In this document: piece after piece, positions 1 through 10,825 of the stretch
Position numbering within the stretch: position 1 is the first letter of the stretch
How the letters are laid out: the number at the start of each line of letters is the position of its first letter
From: CAYPKW01 sp964411425
GTDB taxonomy: Bacteria > Pseudomonadota > Alphaproteobacteria > Dongiales > Dongiaceae
NCBI GenBank assembly: GCA_964411425.1
Contig: CAYPKW010000062.1
Span: 1-16,264 of the forward strand
DNA: 16,264 bases
Direction: 5' to 3'
Notes under the pieces: model-generated
The model's database searches: none
What the model saw: only the letters and a program-made list of their open reading frames with translations
What the model was told of the DNA's origin: nothing
Program-made: the position numbers and the translations under genes

Positions 1-2987
<2,987 letters not shown>

Positions 2988-3011
2988 AGCCTGTTTCGGA
3001 ACTCCTCATCA

Positions 3012-3034
3012 GCCGGGCCGCGGCGCCGCCCGGC
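3012..3034 (+). terminator. GC-rich hairpin after rpoC, possible weak terminator or attenuator
   Basis: GCCGGGC (3012-3018) pairs perfectly with GCCCGGC (3028-3034) around a 9-nt loop, 25 nt after the rpoC stop. A competing stem is CGGCC (3031-3035) with GGCCG (3042-3046). No T tract follows directly; the nearest is TTTT at about 3058-3061, which already lies next to the -35 box of the rpsL promoter. It may slow or partly stop polymerase leaving rpoC, but it is not a convincing intrinsic terminator. Confidence 0.3.
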
Positions 3035-3063
3035 CGGTCGCGGCCGGGATTGGTTACTTTTGC

Positions 3064-3092
3064 TTGACGCGGCGGGGGTGCCTCACTAGTAT
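3064..3092 (+). promoter_or_regulatory. Sigma70-type promoter of the str operon (rpsL-rpsG-fusA-tuf)
   Basis: A -35 box TTGACG (3064-3069), preceded by GC to give the extended CTTGACG form common in alphaproteobacteria, is followed after 17 nt by a -10 box TAGTAT (3087-3092). It lies in the only AT-richer patch of the rpoC-rpsL spacer. The expected start of transcription is near 3098-3100, giving a 5' leader of about 180 nt. It would let the str operon be transcribed separately from rpoBC. The call rests on box match and spacing only. Confidence 0.7.
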
Positions 3093-3098
3093 CCGGCC

Positions 3099-3279
3099 GC
3101 CTTTGGATGGGCTGGTGGTAGGCAAGCCGCCTAGACGCAGCCCTTATGCGACCGCACATACGCCGCTTGGCGGCACGGGCTCGATGGACCGCTCGGAGCA
3201 ACCGGGTTTGCTTCGCTGCGGTCGTTTGCTTCGGCGAGGACGCGGGCGAGGCGATCGGGAAGCGACTGAGGAAACACGG
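3099..3279 (+). promoter_or_regulatory. 5' leader of rpsL, about 180 nt, partly structured
   Basis: No gene lies between the predicted transcription start and rpsL. The leader can form a tight hairpin, GCCGC (3162-3166) with GCGGC (3170-3174). It also holds repeated TTTGCTTCG-like stretches around 3207-3235. The Shine-Dalgarno sequence GAGGA (3268-3272) is 7 nt before the rpsL ATG. A leader this long often carries regulation in ribosomal-protein operons, but I recognise no named motif in it. Confidence 0.4.
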
Positions 3280-3651
3280 ATGCCGACGATCAACCAGTTG
3301 GTCCGCATGCCGCGCCGGGCGCCAGTGGCGCGCAACAAGGTGCCGGCCCTGCAGGAAAGCCCGCAGAAGCGCGGCGTCTGCACGCGCGTCTATACGACGA
3401 CGCCGAAGAAGCCCAACTCGGCGTTGCGCAAGGTGGCCCGCGTGCGTCTCACCAACGGCTTCGAGGTAACGAGCTACATCCCCGGCGAGGGCCACAACCT
3501 GCAGGAGCACTCGGTGGTGATGATCCGCGGCGGTCGCGTCAAGGACCTGCCCGGCGTGCGCTACCACATCATCCGCGGCACGCTCGACACCCAGGGCGTG
3601 AAGGACCGCCGCCAGCGCCGCTCGAAGTACGGCGCCAAGCGGCCGAAATGA
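3280..3651 (+). CDS. rpsL: 30S ribosomal protein S12
   Basis: S12 sits at the decoding centre of the small subunit and sets translation accuracy. The 123-residue protein begins MPTINQLVRMPRR and carries the family signatures TPKKPNSALRK (41-51), GEGHNLQEHSVV (69-80) and GGRVKDLPGVRYH (84-96). Lys43 and Lys88, the classic streptomycin-resistance positions, are both wild type, as is Asp89, the residue that is methylthiolated in E. coli. The ATG at 3280 was chosen over longer in-frame starts because of the N-terminal match and GAGGA 7 nt upstream. It is the first gene of the str operon, 292 nt after rpoC and 11 nt before rpsG. Confidence 0.98.
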   Translation: MPTINQLVRMPRRAPVARNKVPALQESPQKRGVCTRVYTTTPKKPNSALRKVARVRLTNGFEVTSYIPGEGHNLQEHSVVMIRGGRVKDLPGVRYHIIRGTLDTQGVKDRRQRRSKYGAKRPK

Positions 3652-3662
3652 GGGGCCGCTAG

Positions 3663-4133
3663 ATGTCGCGCCGTCGCACCGCCGAGAAGCGGGAGGTCCA
3701 GCCCGACGCCAAGTTCGGCGACGTCGTGGTGACCAAGTTCGTCAATTGCCTCATGTATACCGGCAAGAAGTCGGTCGCCGAGCACACCGTGTACGGCGCC
3801 TTCGATCAAATCCAGAAGAAGACGACCCAGGATCCGGTGAAAGTGTTTCACGACGCGCTGCAGAACGTGCGCCCGCAGCTCGAGGTGCGCTCGCGCCGGG
3901 TTGGCGGCGCCACCTATCAGGTGCCGGTCGAGGTGCGCCCGGAGCGCTCCCAGGCGCTCGCCATCCGCTGGCTCATCGGCACCGCCCGCGAGCGTTCGGA
4001 GAGCACCATGGTCGATCGCCTGTCGGCCGAGCTGCTCGACGCCGCCAACAACCGCGGCACCGCTGTCAAGAAGCGCGAGGACGTCCACCGCATGGCGGAG
4101 GCCAACAAGGCCTTCTCCCATTATCGCTGGTAG
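3663..4133 (+). CDS. rpsG: 30S ribosomal protein S7
   Basis: S7 is a primary binder of the 3' major domain of 16S rRNA. It nucleates assembly of the 30S head and lines the E site. The 156-residue length is usual for the family. It has the basic N-terminus MSRRRTAEKR, the central stretch KVFHDALQNVRPQLEVRSRR, the VGGATYQVPVEV loop (about 80-91), and the C-terminal region KREDVHRMAEANKAFSHYRW. The start lies 11 nt after the rpsL stop, and its ribosome-binding site (GAGGGG, 3650-3655) overlaps that stop, as expected for coupled translation. In E. coli S7 represses this operon by binding the rpsL-rpsG spacer. Here the spacer is too short to hold the E. coli-type target, so any feedback must work differently. 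Confidence 0.98.
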   Translation: MSRRRTAEKREVQPDAKFGDVVVTKFVNCLMYTGKKSVAEHTVYGAFDQIQKKTTQDPVKVFHDALQNVRPQLEVRSRRVGGATYQVPVEVRPERSQALAIRWLIGTARERSESTMVDRLSAELLDAANNRGTAVKKREDVHRMAEANKAFSHYRW

Positions 4134-4152
4134 CGAGGCGAGGGAGCCCGTC

Positions 4153-6228
4153 ATGGCCCGCACCACGGCCCTCGACCGTTACCGGAACATCGGCATCATG
4201 GCGCATATCGATGCCGGCAAGACCACGACGACCGAGCGCATCCTTTACTACACCGGCCGCTCCTACAAGATCGGCGAAGTCCACGACGGCACCGCCACGA
4301 TGGATTGGATGGAGCAGGAGCAGGAGCGCGGCATCACCATTACCTCGGCCGCCACGACCTGTTTCTGGCACGACCACCGCATCAACGTCATCGACACACC
4401 GGGTCACGTGGACTTCACCATCGAAGTGGAGCGCAGCTTGCGCGTGCTGGACGGCGCGGTCGCGGTGTTCGACAGCGTGGCCGGCGTCGAGCCGCAGTCC
4501 GAGACGGTGTGGCGCCAGGCCGACAAGTACGGCGTGCCGCGCATCTGTTTCGTCAACAAGATGGACCGGGTCGGCGCCGATTTTTTCCGCTGCGTCGACA
4601 TGATGGTCGATCGGCTGGGGGCGAGGCCGGTGGTGATGCAGCTTCCGATCGGCGTCGAGACGGCCTTCGTCGGCGTGATCGACCTGGTGGAAATGAAGGC
4701 GATCACCTGGAAGGAGGAGACGCTGGGGGCCGAGTTCGCGAGCGCCGAAATCCCGACCGCCATGGCGGCCCAGGCGGCGCTGTATCGGCACCGGCTGGTC
4801 GAGGCCGCGGTCGAGTTCGACGACGCCGTGACCGAAGCCTATCTCGAGGGCCACGAGCCGGACACCGATACGCTGCGGGCTTGTGTCCGCAAGGGCACCA
4901 TTTCGGGCAAGCTGGTGCCGGTGTTGTGCGGCAGCGCGTTCAAGAACAAGGGCGTGCAGCCGCTGTTGGACGCGGTGGTGGACTACCTGCCCTCACCCGC
5001 CGACGTGCCGGACGTGCGCGGCGTCAAGCTCGACGGCAACGAGGCGGCGGCCCGGCGCAGTTCCGACGACGAGCCGTTCGCCGCGCTAGCCTTCAAGATC
5101 ATGACCGACCCGTTCGTCGGTTCGCTCACCTTCGTGCGCATCTACTCCGGCGTGCTGGGGTCGGGCGCGCAGGTGCTGAACTCGGCGCGCGGCAACCGCG
5201 AGCGGGTGGGACGCATGCTGCATATGCATGCCAACCACCGCGAAGACATCAAGGAGGCGCGCGCCGGCGACATCGTGGCGCTGGCGGGGCTCAAGAGCAC
5301 GACCACCGGCGAAACCCTGTGCGACCCGGCGCACCCGATCGTGCTGGAGCGCATGGAGTTTCCGGACCCGGTCATCGAGGTCGCGGTGGAGCCGAAGAGC
5401 AAGGGCGACCAGGAGAAGATGGGCGTGGCGCTGTCGCGCCTGGCGCAGGAGGACCCATCCTTCCGCGTCGCGACCGACCCCGAAAGCGGCCAGACCGTGA
5501 TCAAGGGCATGGGCGAGCTGCACCTCGAGATCATCGTCGATCGAATGAGGCGGGAGTTCAAGGTGGACGCCAACGTCGGCGCGCCGCAGGTGGCGTACCG
5601 CGAGACCATCACGCGGACCGTCGAGCAGGACTACACCCATAAGAAGCAGACCGGCGGCGCCGGCCAGTTCGCCCGCATCAAGGTTCGCTTCCAGCCCATG
5701 TCGCCCGGCGGCGGCTACGAGTTCGAGAACGCCGTGGTCGGCGGCTCGGTGCCGAGGGAATACGTGCCGGGCGTCGAGAAGGGCCTGGCGATGGCGAAGG
5801 ACACCGGCGTGCTGGCCGGGTTCCCGGTCATCGACATGAAGGCGACGCTTATCGACGGCGCCCATCACGATGTCGATTCCAGCGTGCTTGCCTTCGAGAT
5901 CGCGGCCAGGGCCTGCTTTCGCGAGGCGATTCCGCATGCCGGCCCCAAGCTGCTGGAGCCGATCATGCGGGTGGAGGTGGTGACGCCGGAGCCCTACATG
6001 GGCGACATCATCGGCGACTTGAACAGCCGGCGCGGCCATATCGGCGGCATGGACAGCCGCGGCAACGCGCGCGTGATCCAGGCGATGGTGCCGCTGGCCA
6101 ACATGTTCGGCTACGTGAATACGCTGCGGTCCATGAGTCAGGGCCGCGCCCAGTACACCATGCATTTCGACCACTACGAGCAGGTGCCGCAGACCGTGGC
6201 CGACGAAGTCTGCGCCAAGCTGGCGTGA
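4153..6228 (+). CDS. fusA: Elongation factor G
   Basis: EF-G is the GTPase that drives tRNA-mRNA translocation and, with RRF, splits post-termination ribosomes. The 691-residue protein shows the P loop AHIDAGKT (17-24), the switch I region around RGITITSAATT (59-69), DTPGH (81-85) and NKMD (135-138). Domains II-V follow, including the domain IV signature GGAGQFARI. Its length is normal and it has no visible frameshift. An in-frame opening continues upstream to 3901 inside rpsG. The ATG at 4153 is preferred because it gives the canonical MARTTALDRYRNIGI start and has GAGGGAG about 6 nt upstream. The gene follows rpsG by 19 nt and precedes tuf by 39 nt, the usual str order. Confidence 0.98.
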   Translation: MARTTALDRYRNIGIMAHIDAGKTTTTERILYYTGRSYKIGEVHDGTATMDWMEQEQERGITITSAATTCFWHDHRINVIDTPGHVDFTIEVERSLRVLDGAVAVFDSVAGVEPQSETVWRQADKYGVPRICFVNKMDRVGADFFRCVDMMVDRLGARPVVMQLPIGVETAFVGVIDLVEMKAITWKEETLGAEFASAEIPTAMAAQAALYRHRLVEAAVEFDDAVTEAYLEGHEPDTDTLRACVRKGTISGKLVPVLCGSAFKNKGVQPLLDAVVDYLPSPADVPDVRGVKLDGNEAAARRSSDDEPFAALAFKIMTDPFVGSLTFVRIYSGVLGSGAQVLNSARGNRERVGRMLHMHANHREDIKEARAGDIVALAGLKSTTTGETLCDPAHPIVLERMEFPDPVIEVAVEPKSKGDQEKMGVALSRLAQEDPSFRVATDPESGQTVIKGMGELHLEIIVDRMRREFKVDANVGAPQVAYRETITRTVEQDYTHKKQTGGAGQFARIKVRFQPMSPGGGYEFENAVVGGSVPREYVPGVEKGLAMAKDTGVLAGFPVIDMKATLIDGAHHDVDSSVLAFEIAARACFREAIPHAGPKLLEPIMRVEVVTPEPYMGDIIGDLNSRRGHIGGMDSRGNARVIQAMVPLANMFGYVNTLRSMSQGRAQYTMHFDHYEQVPQTVADEVCAKLA

Positions 6229-6267
6229 GACGGCGGCCGGGGGCACCGGGATTTGGAGAACTGAGCC

Positions 6268-7458
<1,191 letters not shown>

Positions 7459-7502
7459 GCGGTTGCGGCACAATTGGCAGACAAGAGGGCAACGGTGAGG
7501 GC

Positions 7503-7524
7503 CGCCGCGCGCTGCGGCGCGGCG
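7503..7524 (+). other. GC-rich hairpin in the tuf-trnW spacer
   Basis: The 87-nt spacer between tuf and trnW contains a perfect 8-bp stem: CGCCGCGC (7503-7510) with GCGCGGCG (7517-7524) and a 6-nt loop. No T tract follows, so it is not a standard intrinsic terminator. I see no convincing promoter in the spacer. The hairpin could be a processing or pause element, or may have no function at this GC content. Confidence 0.35.
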
Positions 7525-7545
7525 CCTGCTGCCAGCGGCGCCATT

Positions 7546-7622
7546 AGGAGTGTAGCTCAATTGGCTAGAGCACCGGTCTCCAAAACCGGGGGTTGGGGGT
7601 TCGAGTCCCTCCACTCCTGCCA
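7546..7622 (+). tRNA. trnW: tRNA-Trp (anticodon CCA)
   Basis: The cloverleaf is complete. The acceptor stem AGGAGTG (7546-7552) pairs with CACTCCT (7612-7618), with discriminator G7619 and an encoded CCA end (7620-7622). The anticodon stem CCGGT/ACCGG (7573-7577/7585-7589) encloses the loop CTCCAAA with anticodon CCA at 7580-7582. The T stem is 7595-7599/7607-7611 with loop TTCGAGT. It lies 57 nt before secE with no terminator between, so co-transcription with secE followed by processing is likely. The trnW-secE-nusG order is typical of alphaproteobacteria, in which a tuf copy usually lies just upstream. Confidence 0.98.
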
Positions 7623-7679
7623 CCGGGCGGCGCCCGGCATCGGCCGGCGGACCCGGCGGTACAATCCGAGTTGAGCGAG

Positions 7680-7877
7680 ATGGCGAAGATCAGCCCTGCC
7701 CAGTTCTACCAGCAAGTGCGCCAGGAGGTCAGCAAGGTCACCTGGCCGACGCGCAAGGAGACCACGGTCACCACGGCGATGGTGATGCTGATGGTGGTTT
7801 TGGCGGCGCTGTTCTTCCTGCTGGTCGACCAGGTGCTGTCGTTCGGCGTGCGGCTGATCTTCGGCATCGGGGGCTGA
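7680..7877 (+). CDS. secE: Preprotein translocase subunit SecE
   Basis: SecE is the small clamp-like membrane subunit that holds together the SecY channel of the general secretion pathway. The 65-residue protein is the short single-helix form found in most non-enteric bacteria. It has an amphipathic N-terminus, the conserved cytoplasmic motif EVSKVTWPTRKET (16-28), and one hydrophobic transmembrane segment at about residues 32-56. The reading frame stays open upstream to 7593, but that extension overlaps the tRNA-Trp gene, so the ATG at 7680 is used. The ribosome-binding site is weak (GAG at 7674-7676, with GAGTTGAG further upstream). The stop is 3 nt before nusG, so the two are probably translationally coupled. 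Confidence 0.95.
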   Translation: MAKISPAQFYQQVRQEVSKVTWPTRKETTVTTAMVMLMVVLAALFFLLVDQVLSFGVRLIFGIGG

Positions 7878-7880
7878 GGC

Positions 7881-8411
7881 ATGGCGCAGCGCTGGTACGT
7901 CGTGCACGTCTATTCCGGCTTCGAGCGCAAGGTGGCGCAGTCGCTGCGGGAGCAGGCGCAGCAGCAGGGCATGACCGACCAGATCGTCGAGGTGCTCGTG
8001 CCGACCGAGGAAGTGGTCGAACTGCGCCGCGGCACCAAGGTCAACGCCGAGCGCAAGTTCTTCCCCGGCTACGTGCTGGCCAAGATGGAGATGACCGACG
8101 ATTCCTGGCACCTCATCATGAACACGCCGAAGGTGACCGGCTTCCTGGGCGGCAAGGGGCGCCCGTCGGCCATCTCCGAGGCCGAGGCCGAGCGCATCCT
8201 GCACCAGGTGAAGGAAGGCGTGGAACGCCCGCGCCGCTCGGTGATTTTCGAGGTCGGCGAGCAGGTGCGGGTGAGCGACGGGCCGTTCACTTCGTTCAAT
8301 GGCCTTGTCGAGGACGTGGACGAGGAGAAGGGACGCCTCAAGGTCGCGGTGTCGATCTTCGGGCGCGCCACGCCGGTGGAGCTCGAGTACTCGCAGGTCG
8401 AGAAGCTGTGA
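7881..8411 (+). CDS. nusG: Transcription termination/antitermination protein NusG
   Basis: NusG binds the beta' clamp and beta lobe through its N-terminal domain and suppresses pausing. Its C-terminal KOW domain contacts Rho or ribosomal protein S10. The 176-residue protein starts MAQRWYVVHVYSGFE, which opens the NGN domain (about 1-115, with FFPGYVLAKMEM at about 59-70). A linker follows, then the KOW domain (about 122-176, with VGEQVRVSDGPF and FNGLVEDVD). The length is normal and no domain is lost. It is tightly packed behind secE and 38 nt before rplK, the standard secE-nusG-rplK arrangement. Confidence 0.98.
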   Translation: MAQRWYVVHVYSGFERKVAQSLREQAQQQGMTDQIVEVLVPTEEVVELRRGTKVNAERKFFPGYVLAKMEMTDDSWHLIMNTPKVTGFLGGKGRPSAISEAEAERILHQVKEGVERPRRSVIFEVGEQVRVSDGPFTSFNGLVEDVDEEKGRLKVAVSIFGRATPVELEYSQVEKL

Positions 8412-8449
8412 ACCGGGCCGCCGCGCCCGTGGAAAACTGAGGTTCGCCG

Positions 8450-8878
8450 ATGGCGAAGAAGATCGACGGCTACATCAAGTTGCAGATCCCGGCCGGCAAG
8501 GCCAACCCGTCGCCCCCGGTCGGGCCGGCGCTGGGCCAGCGCGGCCTCAACATCATGGAGTTCTGCAAGCAGTTCAACGCGGCGACGCAGTCGCTGGAGC
8601 CGGGCATGCCGATTCCGGTCGTCGTCACCTGCTTCGCCGACCGCTCCTTCACCTTCGTCACCAAGACGCCGCCGGCGAGCTATTTTCTGCTCAAGGCGGC
8701 GGGCGTGGAGAAGGGTTCGCAGACCCCGGGCCTGGGCCACATCGGCAAGGTGACCGTGGCGCAGCTGCGCGAGATCGCGCGGCAGAAGATGGTGGACCTC
8801 AACGCCAACGACGTCGACGCCGCGGTGGAGATGATGCGCGGCTCGGCGCGCTCCATGGGACTGGAAGTGGTGGAGTAG
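8450..8878 (+). CDS. rplK: 50S ribosomal protein L11
   Basis: L11 binds the GTPase-associated region of 23S rRNA at the stalk base, contacts EF-G, and is needed for RelA activation. The 142-residue protein has the proline-rich N-terminal hinge PAGKANPSPPVGPALGQRG and the C-terminal rRNA-binding domain, with conserved KTPPASYFLLKAAG and GKVTVAQLREIA. The prolines after KANPS that are linked to thiostrepton sensitivity are present. TGAGG (8438-8442) is 7 nt before the ATG. Only 4 nt separate it from rplA, so the two are a coupled pair as in E. coli, where L1 represses both. Confidence 0.98.
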   Translation: MAKKIDGYIKLQIPAGKANPSPPVGPALGQRGLNIMEFCKQFNAATQSLEPGMPIPVVVTCFADRSFTFVTKTPPASYFLLKAAGVEKGSQTPGLGHIGKVTVAQLREIARQKMVDLNANDVDAAVEMMRGSARSMGLEVVE

Positions 8879-8882
8879 GACG

Positions 8883-9581
8883 ATGGCGAAGGCAGGAAAG
8901 CGACTGCGCAAGGCCTACGAGGCGATCGACCGCAACAAGTTCTACGCGCTCGACGCCGCGGTAACGATGGTGAAGGAACGCGCGCTCGCGAAGTTCGACG
9001 AGACCATCGAGATTGCCATGAACTTGGGTATCGACCCGCGGCATTCCGACCAGAGCGTGCGCGGCGTCGTGGCGCTACCGCATGGCACCGGCAAGAGCCT
9101 CAGGGTCGCCGTGTTCGCCAAGGGCGACAAGGCGAAGCTGGCGAAGGAGGCCGGCGCCGACCTGGTGGGAGCCGAGGACCTGGCCGAAAAGGTGCAGGCC
9201 GGCCAGATCGAATTCGACCGCTGCATCGCCACGCCCGACATGATGGCGCTGGTGGGCCGGCTCGGCAAGGTGCTGGGTCCGCGCGGCCTGATGCCCAACC
9301 CCAAGCTGGGCACGGTGACCAACGACGTGGTCGAGGCGCTCAAGGCCGCCAAGGGCGGCCAAGTGGAATTCCGCGCCGAGAAGGCCGGCCTCGTTCACGC
9401 CGGGATCGGCAAGGCCAGCTTCAGCGAGGCGGCGCTGGTCGAGAACGTCAAGGCGTTCGTGACGGCGATCAGCCGAGCCAAGCCGAGCGGCGCCAAAGGT
9501 ACTTACATTCGCAAGGTCAGCCTGAGCTCGACCGTCGGGCCGGGCCTGAAGTTGGAGATCGCGAGCCTGCTCGGCGGATGA
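8883..9581 (+). CDS. rplA: 50S ribosomal protein L1
   Basis: L1 forms the mobile L1 stalk that guides deacylated tRNA out of the E site. In many bacteria it represses its own rplK-rplA message. The 232-residue length is normal. Visible signatures are RGVVALPHGTGKSLRVAVFA in domain I, GRLGKVLGPRGLMPNPKLGT in the domain II/hinge region, and the C-terminal KPSGAKGTYIRKVSLSSTVGPG, part of the RNA-binding face. The start is 4 nt after the rplK stop. A spacer of almost 300 nt with RNA structure follows before rplJ. Confidence 0.98.
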   Translation: MAKAGKRLRKAYEAIDRNKFYALDAAVTMVKERALAKFDETIEIAMNLGIDPRHSDQSVRGVVALPHGTGKSLRVAVFAKGDKAKLAKEAGADLVGAEDLAEKVQAGQIEFDRCIATPDMMALVGRLGKVLGPRGLMPNPKLGTVTNDVVEALKAAKGGQVEFRAEKAGLVHAGIGKASFSEAALVENVKAFVTAISRAKPSGAKGTYIRKVSLSSTVGPGLKLEIASLLGG

Positions 9582-9629
9582 ACTCGAGCGGCTGAAGGAG
9601 TCCCCGTCCTCCGGGTGGGAGGGTGGGCC

Positions 9630-9826
9630 GGCGGCAGGGTTCGCGACAGCGGGTCTTGCCGCCAACCTGTCCGAGATTGCAGGCGCCCATCCTTGGGCTT
9701 AATGGCAGGCCGCCTGCATGAGACGGGAGGACGAGCGACAGCCGGTCCGCGCCGGGCGCGGGTTTCTGTCGGCTTGAACTTCTGGGGCAGGCGAACCGGG
9801 CCTTCCGGGCGTCGTCTCGGAAGGTC
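9630..9826 (+). promoter_or_regulatory. Structured rplJ leader, probable L10(L12) autoregulatory RNA
   Basis: The 296-nt rplA-rplJ spacer has no gene but several perfect stems. They are GGCGGCA/TGCCGCC (9630-9636/9657-9663) and GCAGGCG/CGCCTGC (9679-9685/9711-9717), the latter with a nested CCC/GGG (9686-9688/9695-9697). Further on are CGACAG/CTGTCG (9736-9741/9766-9771), enclosing CCGCGC/GCGCGG (9747-9752/9756-9761), and CCTTCCG/CGGAAGG (9801-9807/9818-9824). The second stem, with CCGAGA just before it, TTAAT (9699-9703) in its internal loop and GAGACGG just after, resembles the known L10 leader, where the L10(L12) complex binds and represses rplJL. Stems are directly visible; the family assignment is inferred from position and these motifs. 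Confidence 0.65.
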
Positions 9827-9839
9827 CATGTGCAACAAG

Positions 9840-9859
9840 GGCCGGCCGCGAGGCCGGCC
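9840..9859 (+). promoter_or_regulatory. Perfect 8-bp hairpin with GNRA tetraloop just before rplJ start
   Basis: GGCCGGCC (9840-9847) and GGCCGGCC (9852-9859) enclose a GCGA tetraloop, a member of the stable GNRA class. The stem ends 7 nt before the rplJ Shine-Dalgarno sequence GGAG (9867-9870). Such a stem next to the ribosome-binding site could affect initiation or switch with upstream leader stems. It could also be a partial terminator, but no T tract follows. Confidence 0.6.
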
Positions 9860-9877
9860 GGGCATCGGAGACGTAGA

Positions 9878-10396
9878 GTGGACCGCGCGCAGAAGAAGAA
9901 GCTGGTCGATTCGCTGCACAAGACGTTCAAGGAGACCGCGCTTGTGGTGGTCACTCGCCACTCCCGGATGACGGTGGCGGAGATGACGGGCCTGCGCCGC
10001 AAGATGCGGGAAGGCGGCGCCAGCTTCAAGGTGACCAAGAACAGGCTCGCCCGCATCGCGCTCAAGGGCACGCCGTACGAGGCGATTGCCGCGCTGTTCA
10101 GCGGGCCAACCGCGGTCGCCTATTCGACCGACCTCGTGGCGGCGGCGAAGGTCGCCGTCGCTTACGCCAACAGCAACGAGAAGCTCGCCATCGTCGGCGG
10201 CGCCATGGGCGAACGCGTGCTCGACGCCGGCGCCGTCAAGGCGATCGCCACGCTGCCGTCGCGGGGCGAGTTGCGGGCCAGGTTGGTCGGGCTGTTGCAG
10301 GCGCCGGCGAGCCGTCTCGCGCGCGTGCTGCAGGCGCCGGCGGGCCAGTTGACGCGCGTTCTGAGTGCCTATGCGAGGAAGGGCGAAGCCGCCTGA
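9878..10396 (+). CDS. rplJ: 50S ribosomal protein L10
   Basis: L10 anchors the L12 dimers to the ribosome, forming the stalk that recruits translation GTPases. With L12 bound it also represses its own mRNA. Translation from GTG at 9878 gives 172 residues beginning VDRAQKKKLV, matching the family start. GGAG lies 7 nt upstream. The in-frame extension to 9830 runs through the GNRA hairpin and is rejected. The N-terminal rRNA-binding domain contains FKVTKNRLARIALKG. The C-terminal helix has three 11-residue segments (LLQAPASRLAR 139-149, VLQAPAGQLTR 150-160, VLSAYARKGEA 161-171), each a likely L12-dimer site, implying a stalk with three L12 dimers. rplL follows after 46 nt. Confidence 0.96.
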   Translation: MDRAQKKKLVDSLHKTFKETALVVVTRHSRMTVAEMTGLRRKMREGGASFKVTKNRLARIALKGTPYEAIAALFSGPTAVAYSTDLVAAAKVAVAYANSNEKLAIVGGAMGERVLDAGAVKAIATLPSRGELRARLVGLLQAPASRLARVLQAPAGQLTRVLSAYARKGEAA

Positions 10397-10442
10397 ACCG
10401 ATGCCGTGCGGACAGAAGTTCAAGCCAAGGGAGAAATGAGAC

Positions 10443-10823
10443 ATGGCCGATTTGCAGAGACTGGTCGATGAGTTGTCGAAGCTCACCGTCATCGAGGCGG
10501 CGGAGCTGAGCAAGAAGCTGGAGGAAGCCTGGGGCGTGTCGGCGGCGGCCCCGGTCGCGGCGGCGGCGGTGGCGGGCGGCGGCGCGGCCGCGGCCGAGGC
10601 GGCGCCCGAGCAGGACGAATTCATCGTCATGCTGATGGCCGCCGGCGAGAAGAAGATCAACGTGATCAAGGAAGTGCGCGCGATCACGGGCCTCGGCCTA
10701 AAGGAGGCGAAGGACCTGGTCGAGGGCGCGCCGAAGGCGGTCAAGGAAGGCGTCAACAAGGCCGAGGCCGCGGCCCTCAAGAAGAAGCTCGAAGACGCCG
10801 GCGCCACGGTGGAGCTCAAATAG
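10443..10823 (+). CDS. rplL: 50S ribosomal protein L7/L12
   Basis: L12 is the multi-copy stalk protein that recruits EF-Tu, EF-G and IF2 and stimulates their GTPase activity. The 126-residue protein has three parts. An N-terminal dimerisation helix region (about 1-33) contains LVDELSKLTVIEAAEL. A flexible Ala/Gly-rich hinge covers about 34-55. A C-terminal factor-binding domain (about 57-126) contains KKINVIKEVRAITGLGLKEAKDLVEG. The hinge is unusually plain, almost all Ala, Gly, Val and Pro. AAGGGAGA (10427-10434) is the ribosome-binding site, as expected for a protein needed in several copies per ribosome. Confidence 0.98.
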   Translation: MADLQRLVDELSKLTVIEAAELSKKLEEAWGVSAAAPVAAAAVAGGGAAAAEAAPEQDEFIVMLMAAGEKKINVIKEVRAITGLGLKEAKDLVEGAPKAVKEGVNKAEAAALKKKLEDAGATVELK

Positions 10824-10825
10824 CC

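Noticed and set aside
3901..4152. 84-residue N-terminal extension of fusA, in frame
   Set aside because: It lies inside rpsG in another frame and encodes Arg/Ser/Pro-rich low-complexity sequence. The canonical EF-G start with a good ribosome-binding site is at 4153.
10436..10440. Alternative ATG at 10436 just before rplL
   Set aside because: It is in a different frame from rplL and opens no meaningful reading frame. ATG 10443 gives the standard L12 start.
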